Shown: piece after piece, positions 52,945-62,327 of the stretch
Position numbering within the stretch: position 1 is the stretch's first letter
Layout of the letters: the number at the start of each line of letters is the position of its first letter
Source of the DNA: Aquabacter sediminis
Lineage (GTDB): Bacteria; Pseudomonadota; Alphaproteobacteria; Rhizobiales; Xanthobacteraceae
Direction: 5' to 3'
DNA length: 64,000 nt
NCBI RefSeq assembly: GCF_028863665.1
Contig: NZ_JARBFX010000003.1
Span: 124,001-188,000, forward strand
Position numbers and translations under genes: made by a program
Notes under the pieces: generated by a model
The model's input: the letters and a program-made list of their open reading frames with translations, nothing else
What the model was told of the DNA's origin: nothing
Databases searched by the model: none

Positions 52945-53625
52945 ATGACCCTGCCGCTGATCGCCCCGTCCATCCTGGCCTCGGACTTCTCCCGGCTCGG
53001 CGAGGAGGTGCGCGACGTGGCTGCGGCGGGCGCCGACTACATCCATCTCGACGTGATGGACGGCCATTTCGTGCCCAACATCACCTTCGGCCCGGACATC
53101 ATCAAGGCGCTGCGCCGGCACACGGACAAGGTGTTCGACGTGCACCTGATGATCTCCCCGGTGGAGCCCTATCTGGAAGCCTTCGCGGCGGCGGGGGCCG
53201 ACATCATCACCGTGCAGGCCGAAGCCACCGTCCATCTCGACCGCTGCCTCCAGGTGATTCGGGGCCTCGGCAAGAAGGCTGGCGTGGCGCTGAACCCGGC
53301 CACCTCCGAGACCGCCCTCACCTATCTCCTCGACAAGATCGACCTCGTCTGCGTGATGAGCGTCAATCCCGGCTTTGGCGGCCAGGCCTTCATCCCCGAT
53401 GTGCTGCCCAAGATCGAGCGCATCCGCGACATGATCCGCGGCCGCGACATCCGCCTGGAAGTGGATGGCGGCGTGAACCCGCACACCGGCGCGCTCTGCG
53501 CCCGCGCGGGAGCGGACGTGCTGGTGGCGGGCTCGGCCGTGTTCAAGGGCGGCATCGAGGGCTACCGCACCAACATCGCCGCCATCCGCAATGAGGCCGC
53601 CAGCGCGCTGGGGCTTGTGGCCTGA
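52945..53625 (+). CDS. rpe: Ribulose-phosphate 3-epimerase
   Basis: 226-residue TIM-barrel epimerase interconverting ribulose- and xylulose-5-phosphate. Motifs: [73 protein letters not shown] and [12 protein letters not shown]. Metal-binding His/Asp residues are all in place. It would serve the oxidative branch or Calvin regeneration with fbp. Confidence 0.95.
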   Translation: MTLPLIAPSILASDFSRLGEEVRDVAAAGADYIHLDVMDGHFVPNITFGPDIIKALRRHTDKVFDVHLMISPVEPYLEAFAAAGADIITVQAEATVHLDRCLQVIRGLGKKAGVALNPATSETALTYLLDKIDLVCVMSVNPGFGGQAFIPDVLPKIERIRDMIRGRDIRLEVDGGVNPHTGALCARAGADVLVAGSAVFKGGIEGYRTNIAAIRNEAASALGLVA

Positions 53626-53769
53626 GGCTGCGCGCCTGAGGATGGCGGGCGGAGTGTTTCGCCACGGCGCTTGACGCCGAATTAAAAAAACGTTCGATTG
53701 TTTCCTGACGGCCGGCACAGACCGGCCTCGGAGACGCGCGCCCGTGCGCGGCATGCGGGGAGGACGGAG

Positions 53770-55368
53770 ATGGCCCGGAGCTATGACGAGGCGGTGCGTG
53801 CGTTCCGCTGGGACCTGCCCGCGCGCTACAATATGGGCGTCGCCTGCACCGATGCCCACGCCACCGGTGCCGGCAAGCCGGCCCTGATCTTCGTGGAGGA
53901 GAGCGGCGCCGTCATCCGCTACACCTTCGAGGATCTCGCCCGCCTCACCAACCGCTTCGCCAATGTCCTGGTGGCTGCCGGCCTCACGCGCGGCGACCGG
54001 GTGGCGGTGTTCCTGCCCCAGGCGCCGGAAACCGCCATTGCGCATCTCGCCGCCTTCAAGGCGGGCATGATCTCGGTGCCGCTCTTCACCCTGTTCGGCG
54101 ACGAGGCGCTGGAATATCGCCTGGAGGCGTCCGGCGCCAAGGTGCTGGTGACGGACCTTGCGGGCTTGGCCAAGCTCGACCGTGTGCGCGACCACCTGCC
54201 CGCCCTCACCCATGTCTATGTGATCGGTCCCGACAGCGGCGGCGCCCTGTCCTTCGATGCCGCGCTGGAGAAGGGCTCGGACCGCTTCACCCCGGTGGAC
54301 ACGACGCCCGACGATCCCGGCATCATCATCTTCACCTCCGGCACCACCGGAAATCCGAAGGGCGCGCTGCACGGCCATCGCGTGCTGCTTGGACATCTCC
54401 CCTGTCTGCAATTCGTCCACGAGGATATGCCCCAGCCCGGCGACCTGCATTGGACGCCGGCCGACTGGGCCTGGATCGGCGGCCTGTTCGACGTGCTGTT
54501 CCCGACCCTGCACCTGGGCGTGCCGGTTCTGGCCTATCGGGCGAAGAAGTTCGATCCCGACGCCGCCATGGCGCTGATGGCGAACCAAGGCGTGCGCAAT
54601 GTCTTCCTGCCGCCCACGGCGCTCAAGCTGCTGCGCCAGGCGGATGTGCGCCAGGAGGGACTGAAGCTGCGCTCGCTACTCACCGGCGGCGAGACGCTGG
54701 GCAGCGAACTCGGCGCCTTCGTGCAGGAGCGGCTGGGCGTCGAGGCGCGGGAGATTTACGGCCAGACCGAATGCAATCTGGTGGTAGGCTCCAACTCCTC
54801 CTACTTCCCCATCCGACCCGGCGCCATGGGCAAGCCCATTCCCGGCCATGACGTTCAGATCGTGGACGAGGAGGGCCATCCGGTGCCGCCCGGCACGGAG
54901 GGGCATATCGGCATCCGCCGGGGCGATCCGGTCATGATGCTGGAATACTGGAACAATCCCGCCGCCACCGCGGCCAAGTTCGCGGGCGACTTCCTGCTCA
55001 CCGGCGATCTCGGCCGGCAGGATGAGGATGGCTATCTCTGGTATGTGAGCCGCTCGGACGATGTCATCACGTCCGCCGGCTATCGCATCGGCCCCGGCGA
55101 GATCGAGGATTGCATCCTCAAGCACCCGGCTGTCGCGCTGGTGGGCGTCGTGGGCGTGCCCGACCCCGTGCGCACCGAGGCGGTGAAGGCGTGGGTGGTG
55201 CTGAAGCCCGGCGTCGAGGGCACGGACGAATTGGCCACCGAGATCCAGCGCCATGTGCGCGAGCGCCTCTCGGCGCACGAATATCCCCGCGCCGTCGCCT
55301 TCACCGACGCCTTGCCCATGACCGCCACGGGCAAGATCCTGCGCCGGGAATTGCGGTCGCGGGGATAG
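53770..55368 (+). CDS. AMP-forming acyl-CoA synthetase
   Basis: 532-residue adenylate-forming ligase: IIIFTSGTTGNPKGALHGHR (ATP loop), LLTGGETLGSELGAFVQERL, EIYGQTECNLVVGSNSSYF, LTGDLGRQDEDGYLWYVSRS DDVI region and the catalytic lysine in TATGKILRRELRSRG. It belongs to the medium-chain/benzoate-CoA-ligase-like group; the acid substrate cannot be named. RBS GAGG precedes ATG 53770. An AT-rich patch with a TTGACG at 53672 lies upstream, possibly a promoter. Confidence 0.88.
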   Translation: MARSYDEAVRAFRWDLPARYNMGVACTDAHATGAGKPALIFVEESGAVIRYTFEDLARLTNRFANVLVAAGLTRGDRVAVFLPQAPETAIAHLAAFKAGMISVPLFTLFGDEALEYRLEASGAKVLVTDLAGLAKLDRVRDHLPALTHVYVIGPDSGGALSFDAALEKGSDRFTPVDTTPDDPGIIIFTSGTTGNPKGALHGHRVLLGHLPCLQFVHEDMPQPGDLHWTPADWAWIGGLFDVLFPTLHLGVPVLAYRAKKFDPDAAMALMANQGVRNVFLPPTALKLLRQADVRQEGLKLRSLLTGGETLGSELGAFVQERLGVEAREIYGQTECNLVVGSNSSYFPIRPGAMGKPIPGHDVQIVDEEGHPVPPGTEGHIGIRRGDPVMMLEYWNNPAATAAKFAGDFLLTGDLGRQDEDGYLWYVSRSDDVITSAGYRIGPGEIEDCILKHPAVALVGVVGVPDPVRTEAVKAWVVLKPGVEGTDELATEIQRHVRERLSAHEYPRAVAFTDALPMTATGKILRRELRSRG

Positions 55369-55411
55369 AACCTGTTCCGATCAGGCCGACGGGAGGGGGC
55401 GCCCCCTCCCC

Positions 55412-56383
55412 TCACATGAACAGGTTTTCCTTCGGGCTCATGCCCTTGTAGAGGTCGGCCACATAGGCGCCGTAGCCGTTATAGAGGAGCGTCGGCCGCC
55501 GCTGGCCGGTGCCGATGTCCTCCTCGGTGGCCTGGCTCCAGCGGGGATGGGCCACCTGCGGGTTCACATTGGCCCAGAAGCCATATTCTGAGCCCTGGAT
55601 CACCTCCCAGAAGCTCTTCGGCCGCTCCTCCACGAACGACACCCGCACGATCGCCTTGATGGACTTGAAGCCATATTTCCACGGCAGCACCACCCGCAGC
55701 GGGGCGCCGAACTGGTTGGGCGCGGGCTTGCCATAGACGCCGGTCACCATGAAGGCGAGGTCGTTGGTGGCTTCCGCCATGGTCACCCCTTCCACATAGG
55801 GCCAGGGATAGAAGCGGCCGGACTGGCCGGGCGCCACCGCCTTGTCGAGGAAGGTCTCGAAGCGCACATACTTGGCGCCGCTCAAGGGCTTGGCGAACTC
55901 CACCAGGGATTTCATGGGAAAGCCCGTCCAGGGCACCGCCATGGACCAGGCTTCCACGCAGCGATGGCGATAGAGGCGCTCCTCCAGGGTGACGGCCTTC
56001 AGGAGGTCGTCGATGCCCACTTCCTTCGGCTGCTCCACCAGCCCGTCGAACTTGACGGTCCAGGGCCGCACCTTGAGGCGGGAGGCGGCACGGGTGACGT
56101 CCTTGGAGGTCCCGAACTCATAGTAATTGTTGACGGTGCTCGACACCTTTTCGGGTGTCAGCTCCCGGTCGAGGGTGAAGGTCTCGTTGCGCTTGGCCGG
56201 ATAGAGGCCGGCGGACGGGTCCGGCACGTCTGCCGCGCGCTGGGCGTGGGAGAGGGCAGGAAAAGCGGTGGCCCCGATCAGGCCCGCCCCGGCGCCCAGC
56301 AGCGTGCGGCGCGACAGGAACACGCCCTCGGGCGTCGCCTCGCTTTCCGGGATCTCCCAGCCGCGTTTACGCCGAATGTGCAT
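55412..56383 (-). CDS. msrP: Protein-methionine-sulfoxide reductase catalytic subunit MsrP (YedY)
   Basis: 323-residue Mo-enzyme of the periplasm that repairs oxidised methionine in proteins. Tat signal SRRTLLGAGAGLIGATAFPA; Mo-cofactor cysteine in YRHRCVEAWSMAVPWTGFPM; typical VEQPKEVGIDDLLKAVTLEE and GFWANVNPQVAHPRWSQATE. ATG 56383 has a clear GGAGG. The membrane heme partner MsrQ, which normally follows, is not next to it: the convergent acyl-CoA synthetase ends 43 bases away. Confidence 0.93.
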   Translation of the reverse strand: MHIRRKRGWEIPESEATPEGVFLSRRTLLGAGAGLIGATAFPALSHAQRAADVPDPSAGLYPAKRNETFTLDRELTPEKVSSTVNNYYEFGTSKDVTRAASRLKVRPWTVKFDGLVEQPKEVGIDDLLKAVTLEERLYRHRCVEAWSMAVPWTGFPMKSLVEFAKPLSGAKYVRFETFLDKAVAPGQSGRFYPWPYVEGVTMAEATNDLAFMVTGVYGKPAPNQFGAPLRVVLPWKYGFKSIKAIVRVSFVEERPKSFWEVIQGSEYGFWANVNPQVAHPRWSQATEEDIGTGQRRPTLLYNGYGAYVADLYKGMSPKENLFM

Positions 56384-56457
56384 GGCAAATCCTCCGTTCG
56401 GGTCGGAGGATTGCGGCCGCAGCGGCCGCAACGCAATTCAAACGGGCGTGTAAGGCC

Positions 56458-56955
56458 TCATCGCCGGTTGGGCGGGGGCGCGGGATTGAGCGTCAGCGTT
56501 ACCCCGGCAAGCGTGATGGACAGGCCACTGTCGGCGGAGACGCTCAGGGGCTGGAGGGAAATGCCGTTGGCCGCTTCCTTGGACACCAGCACATTGGCGG
56601 TGAAGCCAGGCCCGAGCGCCGCGCCGCTGGCCAGGCCCACATATTGGCCAGCCAGCGCGCCCGGTCCCAGCTCCTTGCTGGTGGCGAGCACCATCCAGAG
56701 CATGGAGCCCTGGTCGGAGACGCCGAAATCGATCCCCGCCCGCTCCAGCGTGCCCGCATAATGCTGGCCCACGCCGGCGGCGGGACGGAAATCGCAGGTG
56801 ACGGCGCGGGTGGACCCGAAGCCGTAGGCGACAGCAGCCGCCCCCCGGCATTCCAGAAGGCCCGCCTCTACCTTGACGCTGTCTTGCGCCCGCAGGGGCG
56901 TGGTTGCGGCAAGGCAGAGCAGGCTGCCGGCGATGAGGGGGGCGAGCCGTGTCAT
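56458..56955 (-). CDS. DUF992 secreted protein (tandem copy 3)
   Basis: 165 residues with signal peptide LAPLIAGSLLCLAATTPLRA and a DUF992 domain: VEAGLLECRGAAAVAYGFGS then AVTCDF (Cys pair 17 apart), GIDFGVSDQGSMLWMVLATS, GQYVGLASGAALGPG, ISLQPLSVSADSG. It is the most divergent of the three tandem copies. Function unknown. It ends in GPAP-like proline-rich residues (LNPAPPPNRR). The upstream copy ends five bases before its start. Confidence 0.85.
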   Translation of the reverse strand: MTRLAPLIAGSLLCLAATTPLRAQDSVKVEAGLLECRGAAAVAYGFGSTRAVTCDFRPAAGVGQHYAGTLERAGIDFGVSDQGSMLWMVLATSKELGPGALAGQYVGLASGAALGPGFTANVLVSKEAANGISLQPLSVSADSGLSITLAGVTLTLNPAPPPNRR

Positions 56956-56960
56956 GATGC

Positions 56961-57476
56961 TCAGGGGGTCGGGGTGAGGGTCAGGTCGGAAACGCCGGCC
57001 GCCACCGCCATGCCGGTCGTGCCCTGGAGGGAGAGGGGCTGGAGCACGATGGTCTTGTTGGAGCCGCCGAGCAGCACATTGGCGCCGCCGCCCACGCCCC
57101 AGGCCGCGTCCGCGCTCACACCCACATAGCTGCCCTTCAGGTCGCCCGGCGCGGGCGCGGAAGTGGGAGCGAACACCGCCCAACCCAGCGTGCTCGGGCC
57201 GGTGAAGCCGAGATCGATGCCGAAGCGGGCGACCGTGCCCTTATAGGTGCCGACCGTCTTGAGGGCGTTGGGCGCGCCGGTCTGCAGCTCGCAGGTCATT
57301 TCCCGCATGGAGCCCAGCACGAAGCCCACCGCCGGCTGCACCTTGCACATGAGCAGGCCGGCCTGGACGCGGGTGGGCGCCTGGGGCGCGGTCTGGGCGG
57401 CGGCCGGGAGAACGGCGCAGGCGGCAAGCGCGAGGCCGGCGAGGATCGATTTCGGACGCATGGAAGAGGCAAGCAT
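56961..57476 (-). CDS. DUF992 secreted protein (tandem copy 2)
   Basis: 171 residues, signal peptide MRPKSILAGLALAACAVLPA within the N-terminus. DUF992 domain: VQAGLLMCKVQPAVGFVLGS, EMTCEL, FGIDLGFTGPSTLGWAVFAP, GSYVGVSADAAWGVGGGANV, VLQPLSLQGTTG. ATG 57476 follows AGGGGGATCCC; a later ATG at 57461 is possible. Function unknown; the disulfide pair (C-x17-C) is conserved with the neighbours. Confidence 0.85.
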   Translation of the reverse strand: MLASSMRPKSILAGLALAACAVLPAAAQTAPQAPTRVQAGLLMCKVQPAVGFVLGSMREMTCELQTGAPNALKTVGTYKGTVARFGIDLGFTGPSTLGWAVFAPTSAPAPGDLKGSYVGVSADAAWGVGGGANVLLGGSNKTIVLQPLSLQGTTGMAVAAGVSDLTLTPTP

Positions 57477-57562
57477 GGGATCCCCCTTTTTCCGGGTCAG
57501 GTCAAAAGTGAGCCGCACGTGGCGGACGATTCGCAAAGCGCGAGCTCTGCCGCAGAGCTTTC

Positions 57563-57594
57563 CAACGAAAACGGGCGCCCGTGGGGCGCCCGTT
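57563..57594 (-). terminator. Terminator after DUF992 copy 1
   Basis: Arms AACGGGCGCC and GGCGCCCGTT (57570-57579 and about 57584-57594) form a perfect GC-rich hairpin; on the - strand it is followed by TTCGTTGG with a T-rich start. It separates copy 1 from copies 2 and 3. Confidence 0.75.
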
Positions 57595-57618
57595 GCGACA
57601 AAGCCGCGCTTGTGCGGA

Positions 57619-58101
57619 TCAGCGCAGGGTCAGCTCGGCAACGCCCAGCGCCACGTTGAAGCCGGTCTGGCCTTCCACGGACAGGGGCTGCAGGGCGATG
57701 GTGTTGTTGGAGCCACCCACCAGCGCATTGGCGCCGAGGCCGACGCCCAGCGCCGCATTGGCGGACACGCCGGCATAGGTGCCGCGCAGATCCTTGGCGC
57801 CGATCTTGGTGGTGGGCGCCAGCACGGTCCACACCAGGGTGCCCTGGCCGGTCACGCCGACATCGAGGCCGAAGCGACGCACGGTGCCGGTATAGGTGCC
57901 CTTCGGGGCGCCCTTCACGGAGGGACGCAGGGTGCAGGACATCTCGCGCACGGAGCCGATGATGAAGCTCACATTGGGCGCCATCTGGCAGGTCAGCACG
58001 CCCACTTGAACGCGGGTCTGCGCCGCGGCGGGGGCGGCGGCGAACGCGAGGGCGGAAGCGGCAAGAGCGGCCGCGAAACCAGCCTTCACAAAAGTCTTCA
58101 T
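57619..58101 (-). CDS. DUF992 secreted protein (tandem copy 1)
   Basis: 160 residues, signal peptide KTFVKAGFAAALAASALAFA cut after AAAQ. DUF992 domain: VQVGVLTCQMAPNVSFIIGS, REMSCTL (C-x17-C), FGLDVGVTGQGTLVWTVLAP, GTYAGVSANAALGVGLGANA, IALQPLSVEGQTG. GGAGGAAGAG lies just before ATG 58101. It has its own terminator, so it is probably expressed apart from copies 2 and 3. Function unknown; widespread in Hyphomicrobiales. Confidence 0.87.
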   Translation of the reverse strand: MKTFVKAGFAAALAASALAFAAAPAAAQTRVQVGVLTCQMAPNVSFIIGSVREMSCTLRPSVKGAPKGTYTGTVRRFGLDVGVTGQGTLVWTVLAPTTKIGAKDLRGTYAGVSANAALGVGLGANALVGGSNNTIALQPLSVEGQTGFNVALGVAELTLR

Positions 58102-58240
58102 GGTCTCTTCCTCCAAAGGACACCGGCCTCGCGGACCGCGCGACGGCCGGCGCACCGAAGCCTTAGCTCGGCACGCCCGGTTCGCCAACGCCGGGGCTTC
58201 CCGAATGTTTCGCAAAAGACGCCAAAATGGCCCCGTTTGC

Positions 58241-58279
58241 GAAAATAACTGCCGGACGCCGTACCAGCGTCCGGCAACG
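58241..58279 (-). terminator. Terminator downstream of the aminotransferase gene
   Basis: Perfect 10-base arms TGCCGGACGC (58250-58259) and GCGTCCGGCA (58267-58276); on the - strand followed by GTTATTTTCG. It ends the aminotransferase transcript. Confidence 0.75.
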
Positions 58280-58281
58280 CC

Positions 58282-59604
<1,323 letters not shown>

Positions 59605-59724
59605 TTACCGGAGGCCCTTTTGCCGAACAAGCAAGGATCGTGAATGGCAGAGCCCCGGTTTGTTGATGGGACCGCTTGCGCCCGGGCCACGGCAGGCCCA
59701 TCTAGCGAGCGCCAGGAGGGCGCT

Positions 59725-60375
59725 GTGCTTACACTCTATTCCACGCAGTCATCTGGGAATTCCTACAAGGTGCGGCTGCTTCTGGCGAAGCTCGGCCTGC
59801 CCTTCCGGCTGGTGGAGGTGGACATTTTCGCCGGCGAGCACCGCACGCCGGAATTCCTGGCCAAGCATCCCGAAGGGCGCCTGCCGCTCCTGGAGTTCGA
59901 TGACGGCACCACCTTGCCGGAATCCAACGCCATCCTCTTCTATCTGGCGGAAGGCACGCCCCTGTTGCCCGCCGATCGCCTAGAGCGGGCCGAGGCGCTG
60001 CGCTGGATGTTTTTCGAGCAGAACAACCATGAGCCCGGCATCGCCCAGGCGCGCTTCTGGCTGAAGCAGGTGCGCGGCGGGCGCGAACTGCGCACCCACG
60101 ACATCGATCGCTGGATGGAAGAAGGCTATGGCGCCTTGCGCATCATGGAACGCCACCTCCAGGCCAACACCTTTTTCGCGGGCAAGACGCTGAGCGTGGC
60201 CGATCTTGCCCTTTATCCACATACGCACATGGCCCCGGAAGGCGACTTCGATCTGTCACATTTTCCTGCGGTCAGGGCCTGGTTGTCACGGGTGGAAGAG
60301 ACACCCGGGCATGTGGAGATGACGTGGCGTCCCCAAGCGGCGGAGCCCTGTGCGTGGCGGCTCGCGCCGGTGTGA
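59725..60375 (+). CDS. Glutathione S-transferase family protein
   Basis: 216 residues: thioredoxin-like N-terminal domain (LTLYSTQSSGNSYKVRLLLA, HPEGRLPLLEFDDGTTLPES with the cis-proline and ESNAI glutathione-binding Ser) and a helical C-terminal domain. GTG start at 59725 has AGGAGGG upstream and directly begins the first strand. Substrate unknown. It is divergent from the aminotransferase gene. Confidence 0.87.
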   Translation: MLTLYSTQSSGNSYKVRLLLAKLGLPFRLVEVDIFAGEHRTPEFLAKHPEGRLPLLEFDDGTTLPESNAILFYLAEGTPLLPADRLERAEALRWMFFEQNNHEPGIAQARFWLKQVRGGRELRTHDIDRWMEEGYGALRIMERHLQANTFFAGKTLSVADLALYPHTHMAPEGDFDLSHFPAVRAWLSRVEETPGHVEMTWRPQAAEPCAWRLAPV

Positions 60376-60560
60376 CCCAAGCCCCCGTTCTGCCACGTTT
60401 TTTCCCCGATGAGCCGCGAAGCCGCCACATTCACAACCAGCTCGGCAGTCATTTTTCCACAGGAGCGCGGGAACCGAATCGCCGCACGGCGGCGTTGAGG
60501 AAGCCGAGACCTACGCCCTTCCGCATCGCGCAGAAGGGCACTGCCAGTAGCGAGACCATC

Positions 60561-60914
60561 ATGTCCGAGTTTCGTGAGTACGGAATGCTTCAGGTGGGCC
60601 CCTCCGCCGCCGATCCGGACGCGCTTGCTCGGGTCGTGCGCAATCACAAGGCGGGCGATGCCATGACCCAGGTGGCCCTGACGGTGGCTCTGATGATCGC
60701 CATCTGCGCGGTCACCTTCGTCCTGACCGTGGACCGCGCGGCGGCCGCCACCCTCCTCCTCGACAATGCAGGCGGCTCCTCCTTCGCGTTCGGCATCGCC
60801 ATCGGGGCGGGGCTGGCCGCGCTTGGAATTGCCGTCGTGCTGGGCCATCGCCTGCAGGAGCGGCGCACCGCACGGCTCCGGCCGGTGCCCGTTCGTGCCC
60901 GTCGCAGCTACTGA
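60561..60914 (+). CDS. Small two-helix membrane protein of unknown function
   Basis: 117 residues. A polar N-terminus (MSEFREYGMLQVGPSAADPD) is followed by two hydrophobic helices (ALTVALMIAICAVTFVLTVD and FAFGIAIGAGLAALGIAVVL) and a basic tail ending RRSY. The Arg-rich tail suggests the C-terminus faces the cytoplasm. Family not recognised. The start at ATG 60561 is the first after a stretch without protein character, and a terminator follows. Confidence 0.6.
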   Translation: MSEFREYGMLQVGPSAADPDALARVVRNHKAGDAMTQVALTVALMIAICAVTFVLTVDRAAAATLLLDNAGGSSFAFGIAIGAGLAALGIAVVLGHRLQERRTARLRPVPVRARRSY

Positions 60915-60966
60915 GGCTTGACGGCCGCAGATCCGGGCGCTCCGCCCAGACAATAGATCATCGACC

Positions 60967-61009
60967 GAAGACGGCCGGCGTGGCGACACGACGGCCGTTT
61001 TCTTTTTTC
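60967..61009 (+). terminator. Terminator after the small membrane protein gene
   Basis: ACGGCCG (60971-60977) pairs with CGGCCGT (60992-60998), followed by TTTCTTTTTT. Confidence 0.75.
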
Positions 61010-61685
61010 CCTCCGGGGGACCGACGGCGCCCGTAGCGTCGCATCACCGCCCTCGTTTGACACCGCGCGAACCCCCTTGGCCATGGCGCAGCTTTCAAGC
61101 TGCAGCCGCCTCGCTCCGATGTCCCGCTTCCTCTGTCGCGTCTTTTCCCGCGCCCCTTTCTCCCGCGCCCAGACCTATACGGGCGGAGGGCAGGTGGCGT
61201 GAAACGCGCCCTGCGCGCCCTCCTGTGGGCACCGGGGTTGGCCAAGTCCCCCTCCCCGACATGAAATCGGACGCGGGCACGAGCGGCGTCCGCATGCCCC
61301 GTCGAGACACACGGACGGCGCTGAGTGACGCAACGGGCCCTTCAAAAGCCCTCGGTAGCCGGACGGCCTGGACGCGCGCCCCTCCACGCCCGTCGACCGT
61401 CCCCACCGAAATGGTGCCCCAACGGACGGAACCGCGCCGGTCCCAGCCGGGCGGGCAGTTAACCTTATAAATTAACCATAAAATATTGAAAAATATGAAA
61501 ATACGGCAACAGTTGAAGTGAGGCAGAAGCGATGCACGCAGCGGCCCACTCTTAAAGCTTCAAGTTAGGAAGTTGGTTTAAGAAAAGCATTTTTTCATTA
61601 AATATCAGTATATTATGGTTAATTTTTTACATTAAGAGTGAAGATCGCAGCCCTTCCCCCCTCCCCCGCGTCCCGCCAGCGGCTT
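61010..61685. other. Long intergenic stretch, GC-rich half then AT-rich island
   Basis: About 680 bases with no convincing gene. The first ~440 bases are GC-rich with an open frame on the + strand (61057-61470) whose Pro/Arg-rich translation has no protein-like character. From about 61458 to 61640 the sequence turns very AT-rich, unlike the rest of the window, and includes the inverted-repeat segment described separately. Confidence 0.6.
61469..61625. repeat. AT-rich segment bounded by 13-bp perfect inverted repeats
   Basis: AAATTAACCATAA (61469-61481) and its exact reverse complement TTATGGTTAATTT (61613-61625) bound a 157-base AT-rich stretch. It might be a remnant of a small non-autonomous mobile element, or paired sites for a protein that binds AT-rich DNA. 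Each TTAA is part of a TTAA-N9-TTAA pair at the segment's edges (61459 and 61619). No coding capacity. Confidence 0.6.
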
Positions 61686-62036
61686 TCAGAATTTGTGGAA
61701 AATGAAGTATGCGCCGGCGACGATGAAGGCGAAGCCCACCGCATGGTTCCAGCCCAGGGGCTCTTTCAGGTAAAGCACTGAAAAACCAGCAAAAACCATC
61801 AGGGTGATGACCTCCTGGATGGTCTTCAGCTGTGCTGTCGTATAGAAGTCCGACCCGATGCGGTTAGCAGGTACCGCAAGGCAATATTCAAAGAAGGCAA
61901 TGCCCCAGCTCACCAGCACCGCCAATGCGAGGGCGGAGGTTTTGTACTTGAGGTGGCCGTACCAGGCGAAGGTCATGAAGACGTTCGAGGCCAACAGCAT
62001 CAAAATGGGCAGGATGGCGGAGAGCGAGAGGGGCAT
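61686..62036 (-). CDS. DUF486/DMT-family small membrane protein
   Basis: 116 residues with four helices: ILPILMLLASNVFMTFAWYG, SALALAVLVSWGIAFFEYCL, AVPANRIGSDFYTTAQLKTI QE and FVLMVFAGFSVLYLKEPLGW-like segment (ITLMVFAGFSVLYLKEPLGW). This is DUF486, a small DMT-like family that often takes part in transport; substrate unknown. The ATG at 62036 is the obvious start. Confidence 0.88.
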   Translation of the reverse strand: MPLSLSAILPILMLLASNVFMTFAWYGHLKYKTSALALAVLVSWGIAFFEYCLAVPANRIGSDFYTTAQLKTIQEVITLMVFAGFSVLYLKEPLGWNHAVGFAFIVAGAYFIFHKF

Positions 62037-62167
62037 GGAGGCTCCACAGGACGGCCGGCCCCTATCGCAGGACCGCGCGCCACCCTTGGCCCCACCCTAT
62101 TAACGAGGGCTCTCCAAACGCCCTGCGCCCCCGCTTCCGGCGCGGAGATGGTTAAGGCTTCGCTAGG

Positions 62168-62220
62168 CCACGGTCCGACCGGATGGAACCGCTGGCGGTT
62201 CCATCCGGTCGGTGATCGCC
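62168..62220. repeat. Dispersed palindromic element, copy C (single hairpin)
   Basis: Perfect 17-base arms CCGACCGGATGGAACCG (62175-62191) and CGGTTCCATCCGGTCGG (62196-62212) with loop CTGG, followed by TGATCGCC, the same 3-prime flank as copies A and B. Located between the DUF486 and decarboxylase genes. Confidence 0.8.
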
Positions 62221-62258
62221 CTCGAACCTGTTGGATTGAGCCGTCGCCAGCGCCACCG

Positions 62259-62300
62259 GCAAAAGAAAAGGCCGGCCCGGAAACCCGGAGCCGGCCTTGA
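62259..62300 (-). terminator. Terminator downstream of the decarboxylase gene
   Basis: AAGGCCGGC (about 62269-62277) pairs with GCCGGCCTT (about 62290-62298); on the - strand TTTTCTTTTGCC follows. Confidence 0.8.
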
Positions 62301-62327
62301 TCTGACCCTTAAGAGACGTTGCAGACT

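Noticed and set aside
53660-53720. Sigma-70 promoter for the acyl-CoA synthetase
   Set aside because: A TTGACG is present but no good -10 follows at 16-18 bases, so it was noted only inside the gene entry.
61057-61470. 137-codon frame in the 61-kb intergenic stretch
   Set aside because: Pro/Arg/Ser-rich translation without domains, no ribosome-binding site; a similar frame exists on the other strand.
61459-61635. CtrA binding sites (TTAA-N7-TTAA)
   Set aside because: Two TTAA pairs occur near the AT-rich island, but both are spaced by nine bases, not seven.
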